64,000 bases of DNA from Bacillus sp. ISL-37 (GCF_018613315.1 NZ_JAGGQL010000008.1:62001-126000); one strand, 5' to 3'. Shown: positions 1 through 9,940, numbered from the stretch's first letter. The notes: generated by a model not told the origin, from the sequence alone. Made by a program: numbers and translations.

Positions 1-1103
1 CAAAGAAAAAGGAAGAAGCATTGAAGCATGAAGACTATGAAACAGCTGCAAAGCTTCGTGACGAGGAAGCAAAGCTGGAAAAAGCATTAAACGACAATGG
101 TCATGCAGTACGCCCTGTTGTAACAGTCCAGCATATCCAGGAAATCATCGAGACGAAGACTGGAATTCCAGTGGGCAAACTTCAGGAGGACGAACAAGCA
201 AGGATGAAGAACCTTGTTGTCAACCTTAATGGCAAAGTGATCGGCCAAGAGGAAGCTGTGCAAAAAGTAGCGAAGGCCATCCGCCGCAGCCGTGCTGGTC
301 TGAAATCAAAGAACCGCCCGATTGGATCCTTCCTATTTGTGGGACCAACAGGTGTCGGTAAAACGGAACTGACCAAAACATTGGCAGAAGAGCTTTTTGG
401 CTTTAAAGATGCCATGGTTCGTCTTGACATGAGTGAATATATGGAAAAGCACAGTGTTTCGAAGCTGATTGGTTCGCCCCCAGGATATGTAGGCCATGAT
501 GAAGCTGGCCAGCTGACTGAAAAGGTTCGTCGCAACCCGTACAGCATCATTCTATTGGATGAAATCGAAAAAGCTCATCCAGATGTCCAGCACATGTTCC
601 TGCAGATTCTTGAGGATGGCCGTTTGACTGATAGCCAGGGTCGCACTGTAAGCTTCAAGGACACTGTCATCATCATGACAAGCAATGCAGGAGTCGGACA
701 TAAAACAATCAAGGTCGGATTTGATCAGAACACAGCAGTCAATGAATCAAGTATCCTTGAATCCCTTGGGGGCTTCTTCAAGCCAGAATTCCTGAACCGC
801 TTCGACAGCATCATCGAGTTCAAGGCACTTGAAAAAGAGCATCTTCTTCAAATTGTCGACTTGATGCTTGTTGAACTGAAGAATACACTTTCAGAGCAGA
901 ACATCAGCCTTGAGGTGGAAACTGAAGTTAAGGAAAAGCTTGCTGAGCTTGGATACCACCCTGCGTTTGGCGCCCGCCCTCTGCGTCGCTCGATTCAGGA
1001 ACAGCTCGAGGATTCCATCGCGGACTTCATACTTGAAGAGCCGGATGCAGTTGAATTACAAGCAATCTTTGAGAATGAGGAAATTGTTATTAAACGAAAA
1101 TAA
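1..1103 (+). CDS. clpE: ATP-dependent Clp protease ATPase subunit ClpE, C-terminal part
   Basis: The reading frame is open from the first bases of the window (in frame from base 3), so the N-terminus lies upstream. The visible 366 or so residues start inside a UVR-like coiled segment ([12 protein letters not shown]) and continue into the second AAA+ module: Walker A GPTGVGKT, Walker [14 protein letters not shown], the loop [20 protein letters not shown], sensor region and the C-terminal D2-small domain ([10 protein letters not shown]). ClpE unfolds damaged proteins in the cytoplasm and feeds them to ClpP. I prefer ClpE over ClpC because of the linker [20 protein letters not shown] and the short C-terminus, both as in Bacillus ClpE. 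The gene ends in a strong terminator; its promoter, usually a CtsR target, is outside the window. Confidence 0.93.
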   Translation, partial: KKKEEALKHEDYETAAKLRDEEAKLEKALNDNGHAVRPVVTVQHIQEIIETKTGIPVGKLQEDEQARMKNLVVNLNGKVIGQEEAVQKVAKAIRRSRAGLKSKNRPIGSFLFVGPTGVGKTELTKTLAEELFGFKDAMVRLDMSEYMEKHSVSKLIGSPPGYVGHDEAGQLTEKVRRNPYSIILLDEIEKAHPDVQHMFLQILEDGRLTDSQGRTVSFKDTVIIMTSNAGVGHKTIKVGFDQNTAVNESSILESLGGFFKPEFLNRFDSIIEFKALEKEHLLQIVDLMLVELKNTLSEQNISLEVETEVKEKLAELGYHPAFGARPLRRSIQEQLEDSIADFILEEPDAVELQAIFENEEIVIKRK

Positions 1104-1112
1104 TAGCTTTTG

Positions 1113-1141
1113 AGGTTCGGAGTGAATCCGGACCTTTTTTA
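1113..1141 (+). terminator. Rho-independent terminator of clpE
   Basis: A 9-bp stem (AGGTTCGGA / TCCGGACCT, one G·T pair) with a short loop is followed by a T run, 10 bases after the clpE stop codon. Confidence 0.88.
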
Positions 1142-1333
1142 TGCCCTTTTCACCTTTGTTGTTACACCTATCTTAGAATTTTTTGTAAAGAGTCCCAGTG
1201 CAGGTTAAGCTTTGTCACAAAGTAACAATCCATGCGAAAAATCTATTTAAAATTTTTACAGTTTAAAAATGAAATGAACATAGAAGACATATAGAATAAG
1301 AGCATAACTTTTGAAAGAAATGAGGTAAACCTA

Positions 1334-4300
1334 ATGGGTTTTTTAACAAAATTCAGTCTTAAAAATGCTTTTGCTGTTTTTATCATCTCCTTTTTATTGA
1401 TACTCGGCGGACTGTATTCCTTCACTCGCCTGAAGGTCGATTTACTGCCGAATATCGAGTTCCCACAACTTTCTGTTGAAGTCATTTATCCAGGGGCATC
1501 GCCTCAGGATATAAATGAGCAAGTGACAGAGAAGCTAGAAACCAAATTCAAGGGAATTGATGGGATCAAGAAACTCCAGAGTTCTTCATTTGAAAGCATC
1601 TCAATCATCAATCTTGAATTCCCTTTTGATACCGAACTGGATGATGCTGAACAGCAGGTCAATTCCTTCATTAAGGAGGCAGGACTTCCTGAAAATGTAC
1701 AGACAAGTGTAAACCGATTTTCATTTGGCACATTCCCGATTTTCAATATTTCCCTTTTTGCCAAAGGTGATCAGGACCTGGAACAGCTTGTGAACGAAGA
1801 AATCATTCCTGAACTGAACAAAATCCAGGGAATAAACAGTGTTTCAGTTGGCGGTATGACTGAGGACATTCTCCAAATTACCGTTGACCAGGAAAAGGCT
1901 TCCCAGCTTGCCCTTAGCTTGAATGAAATTAAAGAAACAATCAATAGCAAGAAATTCAGCTTTCCTGCTGGCAACTTGAATGAAAACGAAATCCAGATTC
2001 CTGTAAGGGTGCAGGAAAAAATTGAGGAAATCAAAGAACTCGAAAACCTGGTGATCCAGTCCAAGTTTGTACCTAATGCTCCACCAGTTAAACTAGGGGA
2101 AATTGCCTCGGTTGAGATTATAACTGAAAAACCGGAAATCACACGCTACAATGAGAAAGAATCTTTATCGATGGCCATCACAAAAAAGCAGGATGCAAAT
2201 ACGGTCGAAGTGGCGGAGAGGGTTTTAGCGGTCATCAATAGCTATGACGACCGTCTCGAATACGCGATTGGTTTCGATTCTGCGGAAGGAATTGAAAAAT
2301 CGGTAAATACCCTGGTAAAGGAAGGATTGCTCGGAGCCCTGTTCGCTTCGATCGCTGTACTGATCTTCCTCAGGAACTTCAGGGCGACTATTATTGCGAT
2401 TGTATCGATTCCGCTGTCATTATTGATTTCGTCGATCTTTTTGAACCAGCTTGATATTTCATTGAACATCATGACACTTGGCGGTATGGCTGTGGCCGTT
2501 GGCCGGGTGGTCGATGATAGTATCGTAGTTATTGAGAACATCTTCCGCAGAGTCCGCAAAGCGAACAAAGATATGACAGATGATCTGATTCAGGATTCAA
2601 CTAAGGAAATTCTGAAGGCGATCACTTCATCCACAATCACCACGGTTGTAGTATTTTTGCCGTTAGGACTAGTCGGAGGAATTACCGGGGAATTCTTCCT
2701 TCCTTTTGCTCTAACGATTGTATTTTCTTTGCTGGCGTCATTAATTGTAGCCGTTACTATCGTTCCAATACTGGCAAAATTCTCATTCAAGAAGGTGCCA
2801 AAGGAAGAAAAGGTAGGTGCGTTGCAGAGAGCATATGCCTCTTCAATCAAATGGTCCCTAAACCATAAAGCTCTTGTCATCTTCCTTTCCATTGCCCTGC
2901 TTGCTGGTTCAGGATTCCTTGTCAAAGGCCTTGGTTTTACCTTTATCCCTAATGAAGAGCAAAAGCTGCTAGTAGCTACTTTCCAGTTGCCCTCTTCTAC
3001 TTCACTTGAAAAGACAAATGAAGTCTCTTCGAAGGTCGAGAACATGTTCGCAGAGCAAAAAGAAATTAATGATGTTACCGTTGGAATCGGCAGCCGGGAT
3101 TTCCAGACTGGTCTCAAACGCCAGAACCAGGCGAACTATTTTATCAGTCTTGGAGATGGTGCTAGTGTTTCCGAGTTTATACCTCAGCTTGAAAAAGAGA
3201 TGGAGGAAATCGTTCTATCAATCGAGCCAGATGCCAAAATCGGTATCCAGGAACAATCTACAGGCGGCCCTCCATCCAATAATAACGTCAACATTGACTT
3301 GTACTCTACTGATCTGGCCGTCTTGCAGGACGCGGCTGCCAGGGTAGAAGAATACATGATGAAACAAGAAGACTTAAAATATGTTTCTAACAATTTTTCC
3401 GAAAAACAAAAACAAATTATTGTAGACATCGACCCTGAAAAATCTGCTCAATTAGGGATTTCGGGATTCCAAATTCTTGGTACAATCACTGATAAAACAA
3501 AGCCCGTTGATGCTGGTATTATGAAACTCGGTGGTGAAGAACGTCGTGTTGCCATAACCTATAATGAAAAGTCCGAAACAATTGAGGACCTAAAAAACAC
3601 GGTGATTTTCACACAACAAGGACCTGTTCCAATCACCGAAATCGCCAATATCACTGAAACGGAAGCATTCACTTCAATCCAGAAATTAGATGGCAAGATA
3701 TTTGCCCGAGTTTCTGCACAAATTGATTCAAATGATATTAGAGCTGTTTCGAATGCCGTTATTAATGGTGTCCAAAATGACATTGAACTGCCTGATGGTG
3801 TGTCCCTTGAGGGCGGAGGCGGCAGTGATGAGACAGTTGAAACATTCACTCAGCTAGGAATTGCGATGGTCGTGGCCATCGGGCTAGTCTATCTGACCAT
3901 GCTGATTACATTCGGTCAGGCAAGGATTCCGTTCATCATCCTGTCATCTTTGATTTTCGTTCCAATCGGCTCTTTGCTGGGACTGTGGATTGCCGATGAA
4001 CCAATGTCAGTAAGCGTAATGATTGGGCTGCTGATGCTGATCGGAATCGTTACGACCAATGCGATTGTCATGGTCGACCGAATTGGCCAGAACCGTACAG
4101 AGAAAGGTATGCCAATTCGTGAGGCGCTTATTGAAGCCGGAATCACAAGGCTCCGCCCTATCCTGATGACAGCCTTTGCGACGATCGCTGCATTGATCCC
4201 ACTGGCGCTTACCACTTCATCTGGCACCTTGATTTCAAAAGGGCTGGCAGTAACCGTAATCGGAGGGCTGACCTCGTCTACCCTTTTGACATTGATTTTG

Positions 4301-4357
4301 ATTCCTGTTATTTATGAAGTATTTTTCTTCCAACAGGTGAAAAAAGAACGCAGTTAA
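1334..4357 (+). CDS. RND/MMPL-type exporter, AcrB/SwrC family
   Basis: A 1007-residue inner-membrane transporter of the resistance-nodulation-division family. It has one N-terminal membrane helix, a large extracellular porter domain (about residues 35-330), a block of five to six helices, a second porter domain (about 545-830) and a C-terminal helix block, as in Bacillus SwrC. The RND signature GGMAVAVGRVVDDSIVVIEN lies in the first helix block. Such pumps export drugs, fatty acids or lipopeptides by proton antiport. No membrane-fusion partner is adjacent, which is usual in monoderm bacteria. ATG start with TGAGG upstream. The gene stands alone between two terminators. A 13-bp palindrome CTTTGTCACAAAG (1210-1222) sits upstream and could be an operator. 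A second, distinct pump of this family lies at 42.5-45.8 kb. The substrate cannot be read from the sequence. Confidence 0.9.
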   Translation: MGFLTKFSLKNAFAVFIISFLLILGGLYSFTRLKVDLLPNIEFPQLSVEVIYPGASPQDINEQVTEKLETKFKGIDGIKKLQSSSFESISIINLEFPFDTELDDAEQQVNSFIKEAGLPENVQTSVNRFSFGTFPIFNISLFAKGDQDLEQLVNEEIIPELNKIQGINSVSVGGMTEDILQITVDQEKASQLALSLNEIKETINSKKFSFPAGNLNENEIQIPVRVQEKIEEIKELENLVIQSKFVPNAPPVKLGEIASVEIITEKPEITRYNEKESLSMAITKKQDANTVEVAERVLAVINSYDDRLEYAIGFDSAEGIEKSVNTLVKEGLLGALFASIAVLIFLRNFRATIIAIVSIPLSLLISSIFLNQLDISLNIMTLGGMAVAVGRVVDDSIVVIENIFRRVRKANKDMTDDLIQDSTKEILKAITSSTITTVVVFLPLGLVGGITGEFFLPFALTIVFSLLASLIVAVTIVPILAKFSFKKVPKEEKVGALQRAYASSIKWSLNHKALVIFLSIALLAGSGFLVKGLGFTFIPNEEQKLLVATFQLPSSTSLEKTNEVSSKVENMFAEQKEINDVTVGIGSRDFQTGLKRQNQANYFISLGDGASVSEFIPQLEKEMEEIVLSIEPDAKIGIQEQSTGGPPSNNNVNIDLYSTDLAVLQDAAARVEEYMMKQEDLKYVSNNFSEKQKQIIVDIDPEKSAQLGISGFQILGTITDKTKPVDAGIMKLGGEERRVAITYNEKSETIEDLKNTVIFTQQGPVPITEIANITETEAFTSIQKLDGKIFARVSAQIDSNDIRAVSNAVINGVQNDIELPDGVSLEGGGGSDETVETFTQLGIAMVVAIGLVYLTMLITFGQARIPFIILSSLIFVPIGSLLGLWIADEPMSVSVMIGLLMLIGIVTTNAIVMVDRIGQNRTEKGMPIREALIEAGITRLRPILMTAFATIAALIPLALTTSSGTLISKGLAVTVIGGLTSSTLLTLILIPVIYEVFFFQQVKKERS

Positions 4358-4362
4358 TATTT

Positions 4363-4393
4363 AAAAAACCCGCATCTGCATGCGGGCTTTTTA
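4363..4393 (+). terminator. Terminator of the RND exporter
   Basis: CCCGCAT / ATGCGGG stem with a CTGC loop and T run just after the stop codon; the A-rich left flank could make it work in both directions. Confidence 0.85.
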
Positions 4394-4456
4394 AATGACT
4401 GTGGTGAAACATCCTGTTCCTAAATAACTTATTCCTATGTTGAGGAGAATTCTCCA

Positions 4457-4716
4457 TTTCCCGTTTTTGATCTCACCTTGTTATTTTCAGGCAATGCATT
4501 CGCTCTCCTTTTACCCTTTTTGATTCTTCTCCTCATTTTGGGGTAATGCAGTGGCTTTCCTTTTACCCTTTTTGATTCTTCTCATCATTTTAGGGTAATG
4601 CAACGGCTTTCCTTTTACCCTTTTTGATTCTTCTCCTCATTTTGGGGTAATGCAACGGCTTTCCTTTTACCCTTTTTGATTCTTCTCCTCATTTTGGGGT
4701 AATGCAGCGGCTTTCT
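4457..4716. repeat. 52-bp direct tandem repeat, five copies
   Basis: Four nearly identical 52-bp units start at 4509, 4561, 4613 and 4665 with TTTTACCCTTTTTGATTC. A degenerate copy precedes them (4457-4508) and a decayed fragment follows to about 4766. Units differ at only a few positions. Each unit contains TTACCC and GGGGTAA, so it could form a weak stem-loop. The array fills the space between two convergent genes (4358-4878) and has no credible coding potential. Confidence 0.9.
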
Positions 4717-4794
4717 TTTTTACCGTTATTAATGCCCCTTCGATTCTTCGGGCAATACAGCTAGGGCCAAATTCAATGAATAGCGGCAAGAAAT

Positions 4795-4841
4795 ACAAAA
4801 AAACTGCAGACAAACTGATTTTCCATCGAGTTTGTCTGCAG
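4795..4841 (-). terminator. Terminator of the M3 oligopeptidase gene
   Basis: A perfect 13-bp inverted repeat (CTGCAGACAAACT / AGTTTGTCTGCAG, 12-nt loop); on the minus strand it is followed by a run of seven or more Ts. Confidence 0.88.
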
Positions 4842-4878
4842 TCAGACCCAAAGCCACTACGAGCTTAGTTTTTCCTAT

Positions 4879-6573
4879 TTACAGCTTGCTGTCGTCAACA
4901 GAATCAAGCCAGCTCTCGATATCGCCAATTACTGACTGGACGCAGCCTTCTTCGAATGGGGAAATAAGGTTTGCTTCCTTGACAAGTTCTGTGAAAGCCA
5001 TGCTTCCACCCAGCTTGCAAAGGTTAGCATAATCTTTCCATGCTTCTTCCTGATTTTCTCTTGAACGCTTCCAGAATTGGAATGCACAAATTTGTGCAAG
5101 CGTGTAATCGATGTAGTAGAAAGGCGAGTTATAGATATGGCCCTGTCGTTGCCAGAATCCCCCTTCTTCTAAATAAGTATTTCCATCATAATCTTTATGC
5201 GGGAGGTACTTCTTCTCGATTTCTCGCCATTGCTGCTTTCTTTCTGCAGGTGTTGCTTCAGGGTTTTCATAAACCCAGTGCTGGAATTCGTCAACAGAAA
5301 CTCCGTATGGCATGAATAGCAAGCCGCTGCTTAGGTGCGAGAATTTATATTTATCGGTATCCTCTTTGAAGAATAGTTCCATCCAAGGCCATGTGAAGAA
5401 TTCCATGCTCATCGAGTGGATTTCGCAAGCCTCATAAGTTGGCCAATTATATTCCGGAATTTCAAAATGACGGCTTGAATATACCTGGAAGGCGTGCCCA
5501 GCTTCATGCGTCAGGACATCAATATCACCTGAGGTTCCGTTAAAATTCGAGAATATGAATGGTGACTTATAGTTTTCAATGTATGTACAATATCCCCCGC
5601 CCGCTTTACCTTTCTTCGCAACCAGGTCCATCAGATTGTTCTCATTCATGTAACGGAAAAATTCACCCGTCTCAGGTGACAGCTCATCATACATTTTCTG
5701 GCCGTTTTCAATGATCCACTCAGGGATTCCCTTTGGTGCTGCATTACCGGTTTTGAAATCGAACGGCTCATCATAGTATTTTAACTCATTGATATCGATT
5801 CGGTTCTTCTGACGTTCCTTAAGCTTTGATGCAACCGGAACAATGTATTTGTGGACCTGGTCCCTGAATGCTGCTACCATGTTGCTGTCATAGTCAGTAC
5901 GGAACATTCGGTAGTATGCCAACTCCACAAAATTGCTGTAGCCAAGCTTGTGGGCCATTTCTGTCCTGACTTTTACAAGCTCATCATAAATGCGGTCAAA
6001 TTCTTCTCCGTGCTCAGAGAAGAATGCGAATTTAGCTTCACTTGCTTTCTTCCTTGTTTCACGGTCTTTGGACTCGGTAAAAGGATCAAGCTGCGCAAGA
6101 GTACGCTCTTCACCTTCAAACATGATTTTTGCTGAAGCCACAAGTTTTGTATATTCAGTTGATAGCTTATTTTCCTTCTGCATCAATGGAACTATTTCTG
6201 GTGAAAACTGTTTTAACTGAGCTTCAGCCAGAGCGAATAGCTGACGTCCCCATTTCGCTTCAAGCTCATCTCGGTAAGGAGATGAAACAAGTGCTTCATA
6301 ATATTTTGTTACCAATCCCTCTACCTGTGGAGCGAGTTCATCCAGGAAATCCTGTTCCTGCTTATAGAATTCATCCTCGGTATCGATTGAATGGCGAATA
6401 TAGCAAAGGTTGAACATGGTACCAACATCATTACGCAAATCGTTGATTCCATTCATCGCTATGCTTTGCTCCTCAACAGATCCAGCATTTTTGAATTGTT
6501 CCAGCAGATTATCGAATTTGGCAGTTACCTCATCCAAATTCGGGCGCGTATATGTATATTGCTCAAATTTCAT
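4879..6573 (-). CDS. M3 family oligoendopeptidase
   Basis: A 564-residue cytoplasmic zinc metallopeptidase of family M3 (thimet oligopeptidase/PepF class). The zinc-binding HExxH motif is in DVLTHEAGHAFQVYSS (around residue 350), with the downstream glutamate helix near YEACEIHSMSMEFFTWP. It degrades oligopeptides, probably for peptide recycling. Length fits the 564-residue M3 subgroup common in Bacillus rather than the about 600-residue PepF itself. The start is the ATG at 6573, preceded by an AAAGGGGG ribosome binding site. Transcribed alone and closed by the hairpin at 4.8 kb. No signal peptide is seen. Confidence 0.9.
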   Translation of the reverse strand: MKFEQYTYTRPNLDEVTAKFDNLLEQFKNAGSVEEQSIAMNGINDLRNDVGTMFNLCYIRHSIDTEDEFYKQEQDFLDELAPQVEGLVTKYYEALVSSPYRDELEAKWGRQLFALAEAQLKQFSPEIVPLMQKENKLSTEYTKLVASAKIMFEGEERTLAQLDPFTESKDRETRKKASEAKFAFFSEHGEEFDRIYDELVKVRTEMAHKLGYSNFVELAYYRMFRTDYDSNMVAAFRDQVHKYIVPVASKLKERQKNRIDINELKYYDEPFDFKTGNAAPKGIPEWIIENGQKMYDELSPETGEFFRYMNENNLMDLVAKKGKAGGGYCTYIENYKSPFIFSNFNGTSGDIDVLTHEAGHAFQVYSSRHFEIPEYNWPTYEACEIHSMSMEFFTWPWMELFFKEDTDKYKFSHLSSGLLFMPYGVSVDEFQHWVYENPEATPAERKQQWREIEKKYLPHKDYDGNTYLEEGGFWQRQGHIYNSPFYYIDYTLAQICAFQFWKRSRENQEEAWKDYANLCKLGGSMAFTELVKEANLISPFEEGCVQSVIGDIESWLDSVDDSKL

Positions 6574-6696
6574 GGTATTGCCCCCTTTATCTTTATAAGG
6601 GATGTATGTTTATCCCCATCCCTATCCTATTCTACGGATATTCCCTATTTTCCTTTTAAATACTTGTTCTTTTCGTCAACTTTTCCGAAAAAAAAC

Positions 6697-6722
6697 AATA
6701 AAAAAACGGCTTTTGCCGTTTT
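6697..6722 (-). terminator. Terminator of the MarR gene
   Basis: AACGGC-TTTT-GCCGTT hairpin directly abutting the stop codon, followed on the minus strand by a long T run. Confidence 0.8.
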
Positions 6723-7159
6723 TAATATTTGCTTACAGAAAGGCCCAGCTTTTTTAACAATTCAATTGCTGAGTCTTTTTCATCATCATTAAGGCTGTCC
6801 ATCAATTCATGAATCAACGCGCTGTGTTCAGGAAAGATTTCTTCTATCAATTTTCTTCCATCTTCAGAAATTTTCGCATATGTTACCCTGCGGTCCTTTG
6901 GGCAGGCAACTCTATTTAAGTAGCCCTTTTCTTCAAGTTTATCGACTACATAGGTAATACTGCCGCTTGCCAGCAGAATCTTTCCCCCGATTTGCTGCAA
7001 TGGTTGTTCACCTTTGTGGTAGAGAAGTTCAAGAACAGCAAATTCAGTCGGGTTGAGACCATTTTTTTGGATGACCTTGTTCACCTTTTCATTTACAGCC
7101 CTGTACGCTCTAGATAATACAATAAATAACTTTAAAGATTTTTCTCTCTCATTGTTCAT
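6722..7159 (-). CDS. MarR family transcriptional regulator
   Basis: A 145-residue winged-helix regulator. The DNA-binding segment is about residues 32-100: the recognition helix lies in LASGSITYVVDKLEEKGYL and the wing contains CPKDRRVTYAKIS. The N- and C-terminal helices form the usual dimer domain. Such proteins respond to small phenolic or oxidative ligands and often control a neighbouring gene. Here the divergent neighbour is lemA and the convergent one is an oligopeptidase, so the target is not obvious. No clear palindromic operator is visible in the AT-rich 235-bp intergenic region. Confidence 0.87.
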   Translation of the reverse strand: MNNEREKSLKLFIVLSRAYRAVNEKVNKVIQKNGLNPTEFAVLELLYHKGEQPLQQIGGKILLASGSITYVVDKLEEKGYLNRVACPKDRRVTYAKISEDGRKLIEEIFPEHSALIHELMDSLNDDEKDSAIELLKKLGLSVSKY

Positions 7160-7394
7160 ACAATTTCATTCCTTTACCTTATACGACTAATCCATAACTA
7201 GAGTATATCTGAATTTGTTGTTTTTATCAGTATTTCCCTTAATTTTATAAGAAAAACTAATTAATGTCCTACAGTTAAATCTGCAATCTTTATTTTTTAA
7301 ACAAAGGAATGTCCTTTGCGCTAAGTTTAAAACCATCTCCATTGAGGGAAAAATACGGGCATCAACATACAACAATGAATTAGGAGTGGCTAGA

Positions 7395-7964
7395 ATGAAA
7401 AAAGGTTTAGGAATTGTAATCGGCTTATTAGTCATATTAGGAATTTTCATCATGATGGGAGTTGGCAGTTACAATAACTTCGTTGCCGAAGAAGAGAATG
7501 TCAATAATGCATATGCCCAGGTAGAGAACCAGCTTCAGAGAAGGCTTGACCTGATACCGAACCTTGTCAATTCAGTCAAGGGGTATGCAGCTCATGAAAA
7601 AGAAGTCATACAATCCATTTCAGATGCACGCGCAAGATTAGCCGGAGCGAACACACCAGAGGAACAGGCAACTGCTAATGCCGAGTTGTCAAGCGCGTTA
7701 AGCCGCTTGCTTGTGGTTGTTGAGAATTACCCAAATCTGAAAGCGGACAAGCAGTTCACTCAACTGATGGATGAGCTTGCAGGAACTGAAAACAGATTGG
7801 CTGTGGCAAGGAAGGATTATAATGACCAGGTATCCGTTTATAACAGGAAAGTAAAGCAATTTCCAGGTGCCATTATTGCTAACATAACAGGTTTTGATGA
7901 GAAGGAATACTTCCAGGCGGACCCTCAGGCACAGGAAGCCCCTGAGGTTGATTTTGGAGGCTGA
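7395..7964 (+). CDS. lemA: LemA family membrane protein
   Basis: An N-terminal membrane anchor (residues 4-25, GIVIGLLVILGIFIMMGVG) is followed by a helical LemA domain with the family pattern NNAYAQVENQLQRRLDLIPN and LVNSVKGYAAHE. The protein is about 189 residues, normal for the family. The ATG at 7395 is chosen because TAGGAG at 7381-7386 is correctly spaced; an in-frame GTG at 7386 overlaps that site. LemA proteins occur in many bacteria as surface-exposed helical bundles of unclear function and are very often paired with a TPM-domain protein, as here. Confidence 0.92.
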   Translation: MKKGLGIVIGLLVILGIFIMMGVGSYNNFVAEEENVNNAYAQVENQLQRRLDLIPNLVNSVKGYAAHEKEVIQSISDARARLAGANTPEEQATANAELSSALSRLLVVVENYPNLKADKQFTQLMDELAGTENRLAVARKDYNDQVSVYNRKVKQFPGAIIANITGFDEKEYFQADPQAQEAPEVDFGG

Positions 7965-7966
7965 TG

Positions 7967-8701
7967 ATGAACCAAAAAAGATTCCCTGGCCTTGCTGCAA
8001 TACTTGGCATCCTGCTATTGCTGCTTCCGGCCGGGGCAATCGCGGCACCAAATGAGATACCTGACCCAGTTGGTGATATTTATGTCCAGGATTTCGCTAA
8101 TGTTTTAAGCGAGAACGAGGAAATACAATTAAAAAACATTGGAAGATCGATTGACGACCAGACTACTTCCCAGATTGCGGTCCTTACCGTTGACTCGATC
8201 GGTGAGTCAAGCATAGAAGAATACTCTGTCGAAGCTTACCGTAAATTTGGGCTTGGAACGGAAGAAAACGATAATGGCGTGCTGCTAGTAATAGCCATGC
8301 AGGAAAAGAAAATCAGGATCGAAGTCGGTTATGGACTTGAAGGAACTATCCCCGACGGCAAAGCTGGGCGAATCCTTGATGAATATGCGATTCCACATTT
8401 GCAAAATGACCAGCCAAACCTTGCTGTCATGAATACCTACCAAGCGCTTGCCAACGAAGTCTCAGGTACAAATGAATTCGGGAGTGCTCCGCGGGATGTC
8501 CAGCAGCAGCAGGACTTGCCTATACCGTCCTGGCTGCTCATTATCATCGTAATCGGCGTCGTGGTCCTCGATTTTATGTTCTTCGGAGGCACCCTTACCT
8601 ACCTATTGTTATCGATCATATCGAGAGGCGGCGGTGGTGGCGGTCCGCGTGGAGGTGGCGGCGGCTCTTCCGGAGGCGGAGGTGCCAGCCGCGGCTGGTA
8701 G
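7967..8701 (+). CDS. TPM domain protein (YgcG family), secreted and membrane-anchored
   Basis: A signal peptide (residues 1-27, ending near GAIA-AP) leads into a TPM_phosphatase domain (about 30-160, with YVQDFANVLSENEE and VGYGLEGTIPDGKAGRI), a linker, one membrane helix (about 180-205) and a glycine-rich tail ending GGGASRGW. This is the standard YgcG layout. GGAGG at 7956-7960 best fits the ATG at 7967; the ATG at 7964 overlaps the lemA stop. It is co-transcribed with lemA, and the two products probably work together at the cell surface. A short interspersed palindromic repeat begins three bases after the stop. Confidence 0.9.
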   Translation: MNQKRFPGLAAILGILLLLLPAGAIAAPNEIPDPVGDIYVQDFANVLSENEEIQLKNIGRSIDDQTTSQIAVLTVDSIGESSIEEYSVEAYRKFGLGTEENDNGVLLVIAMQEKKIRIEVGYGLEGTIPDGKAGRILDEYAIPHLQNDQPNLAVMNTYQALANEVSGTNEFGSAPRDVQQQQDLPIPSWLLIIIVIGVVVLDFMFFGGTLTYLLLSIISRGGGGGGPRGGGGGSSGGGGASRGW

Positions 8702-8704
8702 CCA

Positions 8705-8752
8705 GAAAAGCGCAAGCGCCTTGGTCAGCCCCGACTAGCGCTGGAGCTGGAC
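8705..8752 (+). repeat. Short-form interspersed palindromic repeat (AGCGCAAGCGCC family)
   Basis: It starts GAAAAGCGCAAGCGCCTTGG, continues with CAGCCCCGACTAGCGCT and ends GGAGCTGGACA. The same sequence ends frame the long copies at 33.1 and 63.5 kb, and a truncated copy lies at 51.1 kb. It begins three bases after a stop codon. Confidence 0.85.
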
Positions 8753-8768
8753 ATTTCACAAGGTCAAA

Positions 8769-8799
8769 AACACCAGAAGCAATTTGCTCTGGTGTTTTC
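8769..8799. terminator. Bidirectional terminator between the TPM gene and the phosphotransferase gene
   Basis: AACACCAGA / TCTGGTGTT stem with A-rich left and T-rich right flanks, between two convergent genes. Confidence 0.8.
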
Positions 8800-8802
8800 C
8801 TT

Positions 8803-9798
8803 TTATATTTTAATATTCACAATCGGCTTTTTGTTCCTGATTCTGTCTGCGATTTCCTCCATCATCACCTGTAATTTTTCGTCCCTATCCTCTGGGGCGA
8901 TTTTTTTATGTAGAACTGCGTATAGAAGAATATCCCGAAGCATCAAAAACAATGGGACTTGCTCATTCCAGCCTTCTGGCAGCTGGTTCGCTTTTTGGTA
9001 TCCTTCGATAAAAGCCTCTAGAAATAACTTCCCAAAGCGGCTACGCTCTTCTTCCTCGCTGGCAGGGATTCGATATATGATTGAATAGTACAGAGGGATC
9101 GCAATATCTGAAGCGAACCAATGGTAACTTGCATCATCGAAGTCGAATACGTGAATCAGTTCTCCATCATAAAAAAAATTACCGGAATGAATATCACCAT
9201 GGATGATGCCGTAATTATCCACATTTTTCGGTAGGACTGAAATCGCGGCGATCACTTCATTCGCGTTTTCTATTATCACCCTCTCGTCAGAAGGATAATA
9301 TTTTTCAACTGATAGAAGTTCGTCCTCATCCCAGCTACTTCGTGCTTTTATGCCTGAAGCCGGCTTATAGGATTTTGTGGCATGATGCATCCTTCCTGTT
9401 GTTTCCCCCCATTTCTTGAACAGCTCTACATTGAATTCATCAGAACGGACACTGACTGCCTTCCCCCTTGCCTTTGCATATAAGCAGCCATAAAACCCAC
9501 TATTATCTGCTGCCAGAATTTCTTCTACAAGGTATCCTCGTGTCGATGGAAAAACCTCTGGAACAGACAGACCTTTGCTGTTTAAATGCCTCATCCAGTC
9601 CAATTCGGACAGAACCTCATCCTTGCTCCTGTGGGAACTATGCGTAAGCCTCATTATATATGGATGATCATTAATATAAGTTTCATAAACATAATTCTCA
9701 AAATCACCAAGCTTTTTAACTTCTCTATCCAAGCCGAAACGCTCCAAAAAATTGTGTAAAATCTCCTGGGTCATCAATGAACTCACAGCTTTTTCCAT
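8803..9798 (-). CDS. Aminoglycoside phosphotransferase/choline kinase-fold protein
   Basis: A 331-residue protein of the APH superfamily. The catalytic loop HGDIHSGNFF (about residue 200) and the metal-binding VFDFDDAS carry the Asp residues expected of this kinase fold. The N-lobe contains YETYINDHPYIMRLT. Bacillus has many such proteins (spore coat CotS-like, fructosamine or homoserine kinase-like) and substrate cannot be assigned from sequence. Resistance to aminoglycosides should not be assumed. Monocistronic, facing a divergent MFS gene. Confidence 0.82.
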   Translation of the reverse strand: MEKAVSSLMTQEILHNFLERFGLDREVKKLGDFENYVYETYINDHPYIMRLTHSSHRSKDEVLSELDWMRHLNSKGLSVPEVFPSTRGYLVEEILAADNSGFYGCLYAKARGKAVSVRSDEFNVELFKKWGETTGRMHHATKSYKPASGIKARSSWDEDELLSVEKYYPSDERVIIENANEVIAAISVLPKNVDNYGIIHGDIHSGNFFYDGELIHVFDFDDASYHWFASDIAIPLYYSIIYRIPASEEEERSRFGKLFLEAFIEGYQKANQLPEGWNEQVPLFLMLRDILLYAVLHKKIAPEDRDEKLQVMMEEIADRIRNKKPIVNIKI

Positions 9799-9940
9799 AC
9801 GATTGTCCCCCTAGTTAAATAATCTGTATTTTCTAAATTATATTAGACCACATATTTCAATAGAAAAGCTATTTTTATCTCGTGACTTTTTTTGTAAAAT
9901 GATATGTAGGAAACCGAAATAATTTAAGAAGGAGACAATC

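Noticed and set aside
8803-9798. Aminoglycoside resistance gene
   Set aside because: The kinase fold is clear, but Bacillus genomes carry many such kinases of other function, and no resistance context is present.
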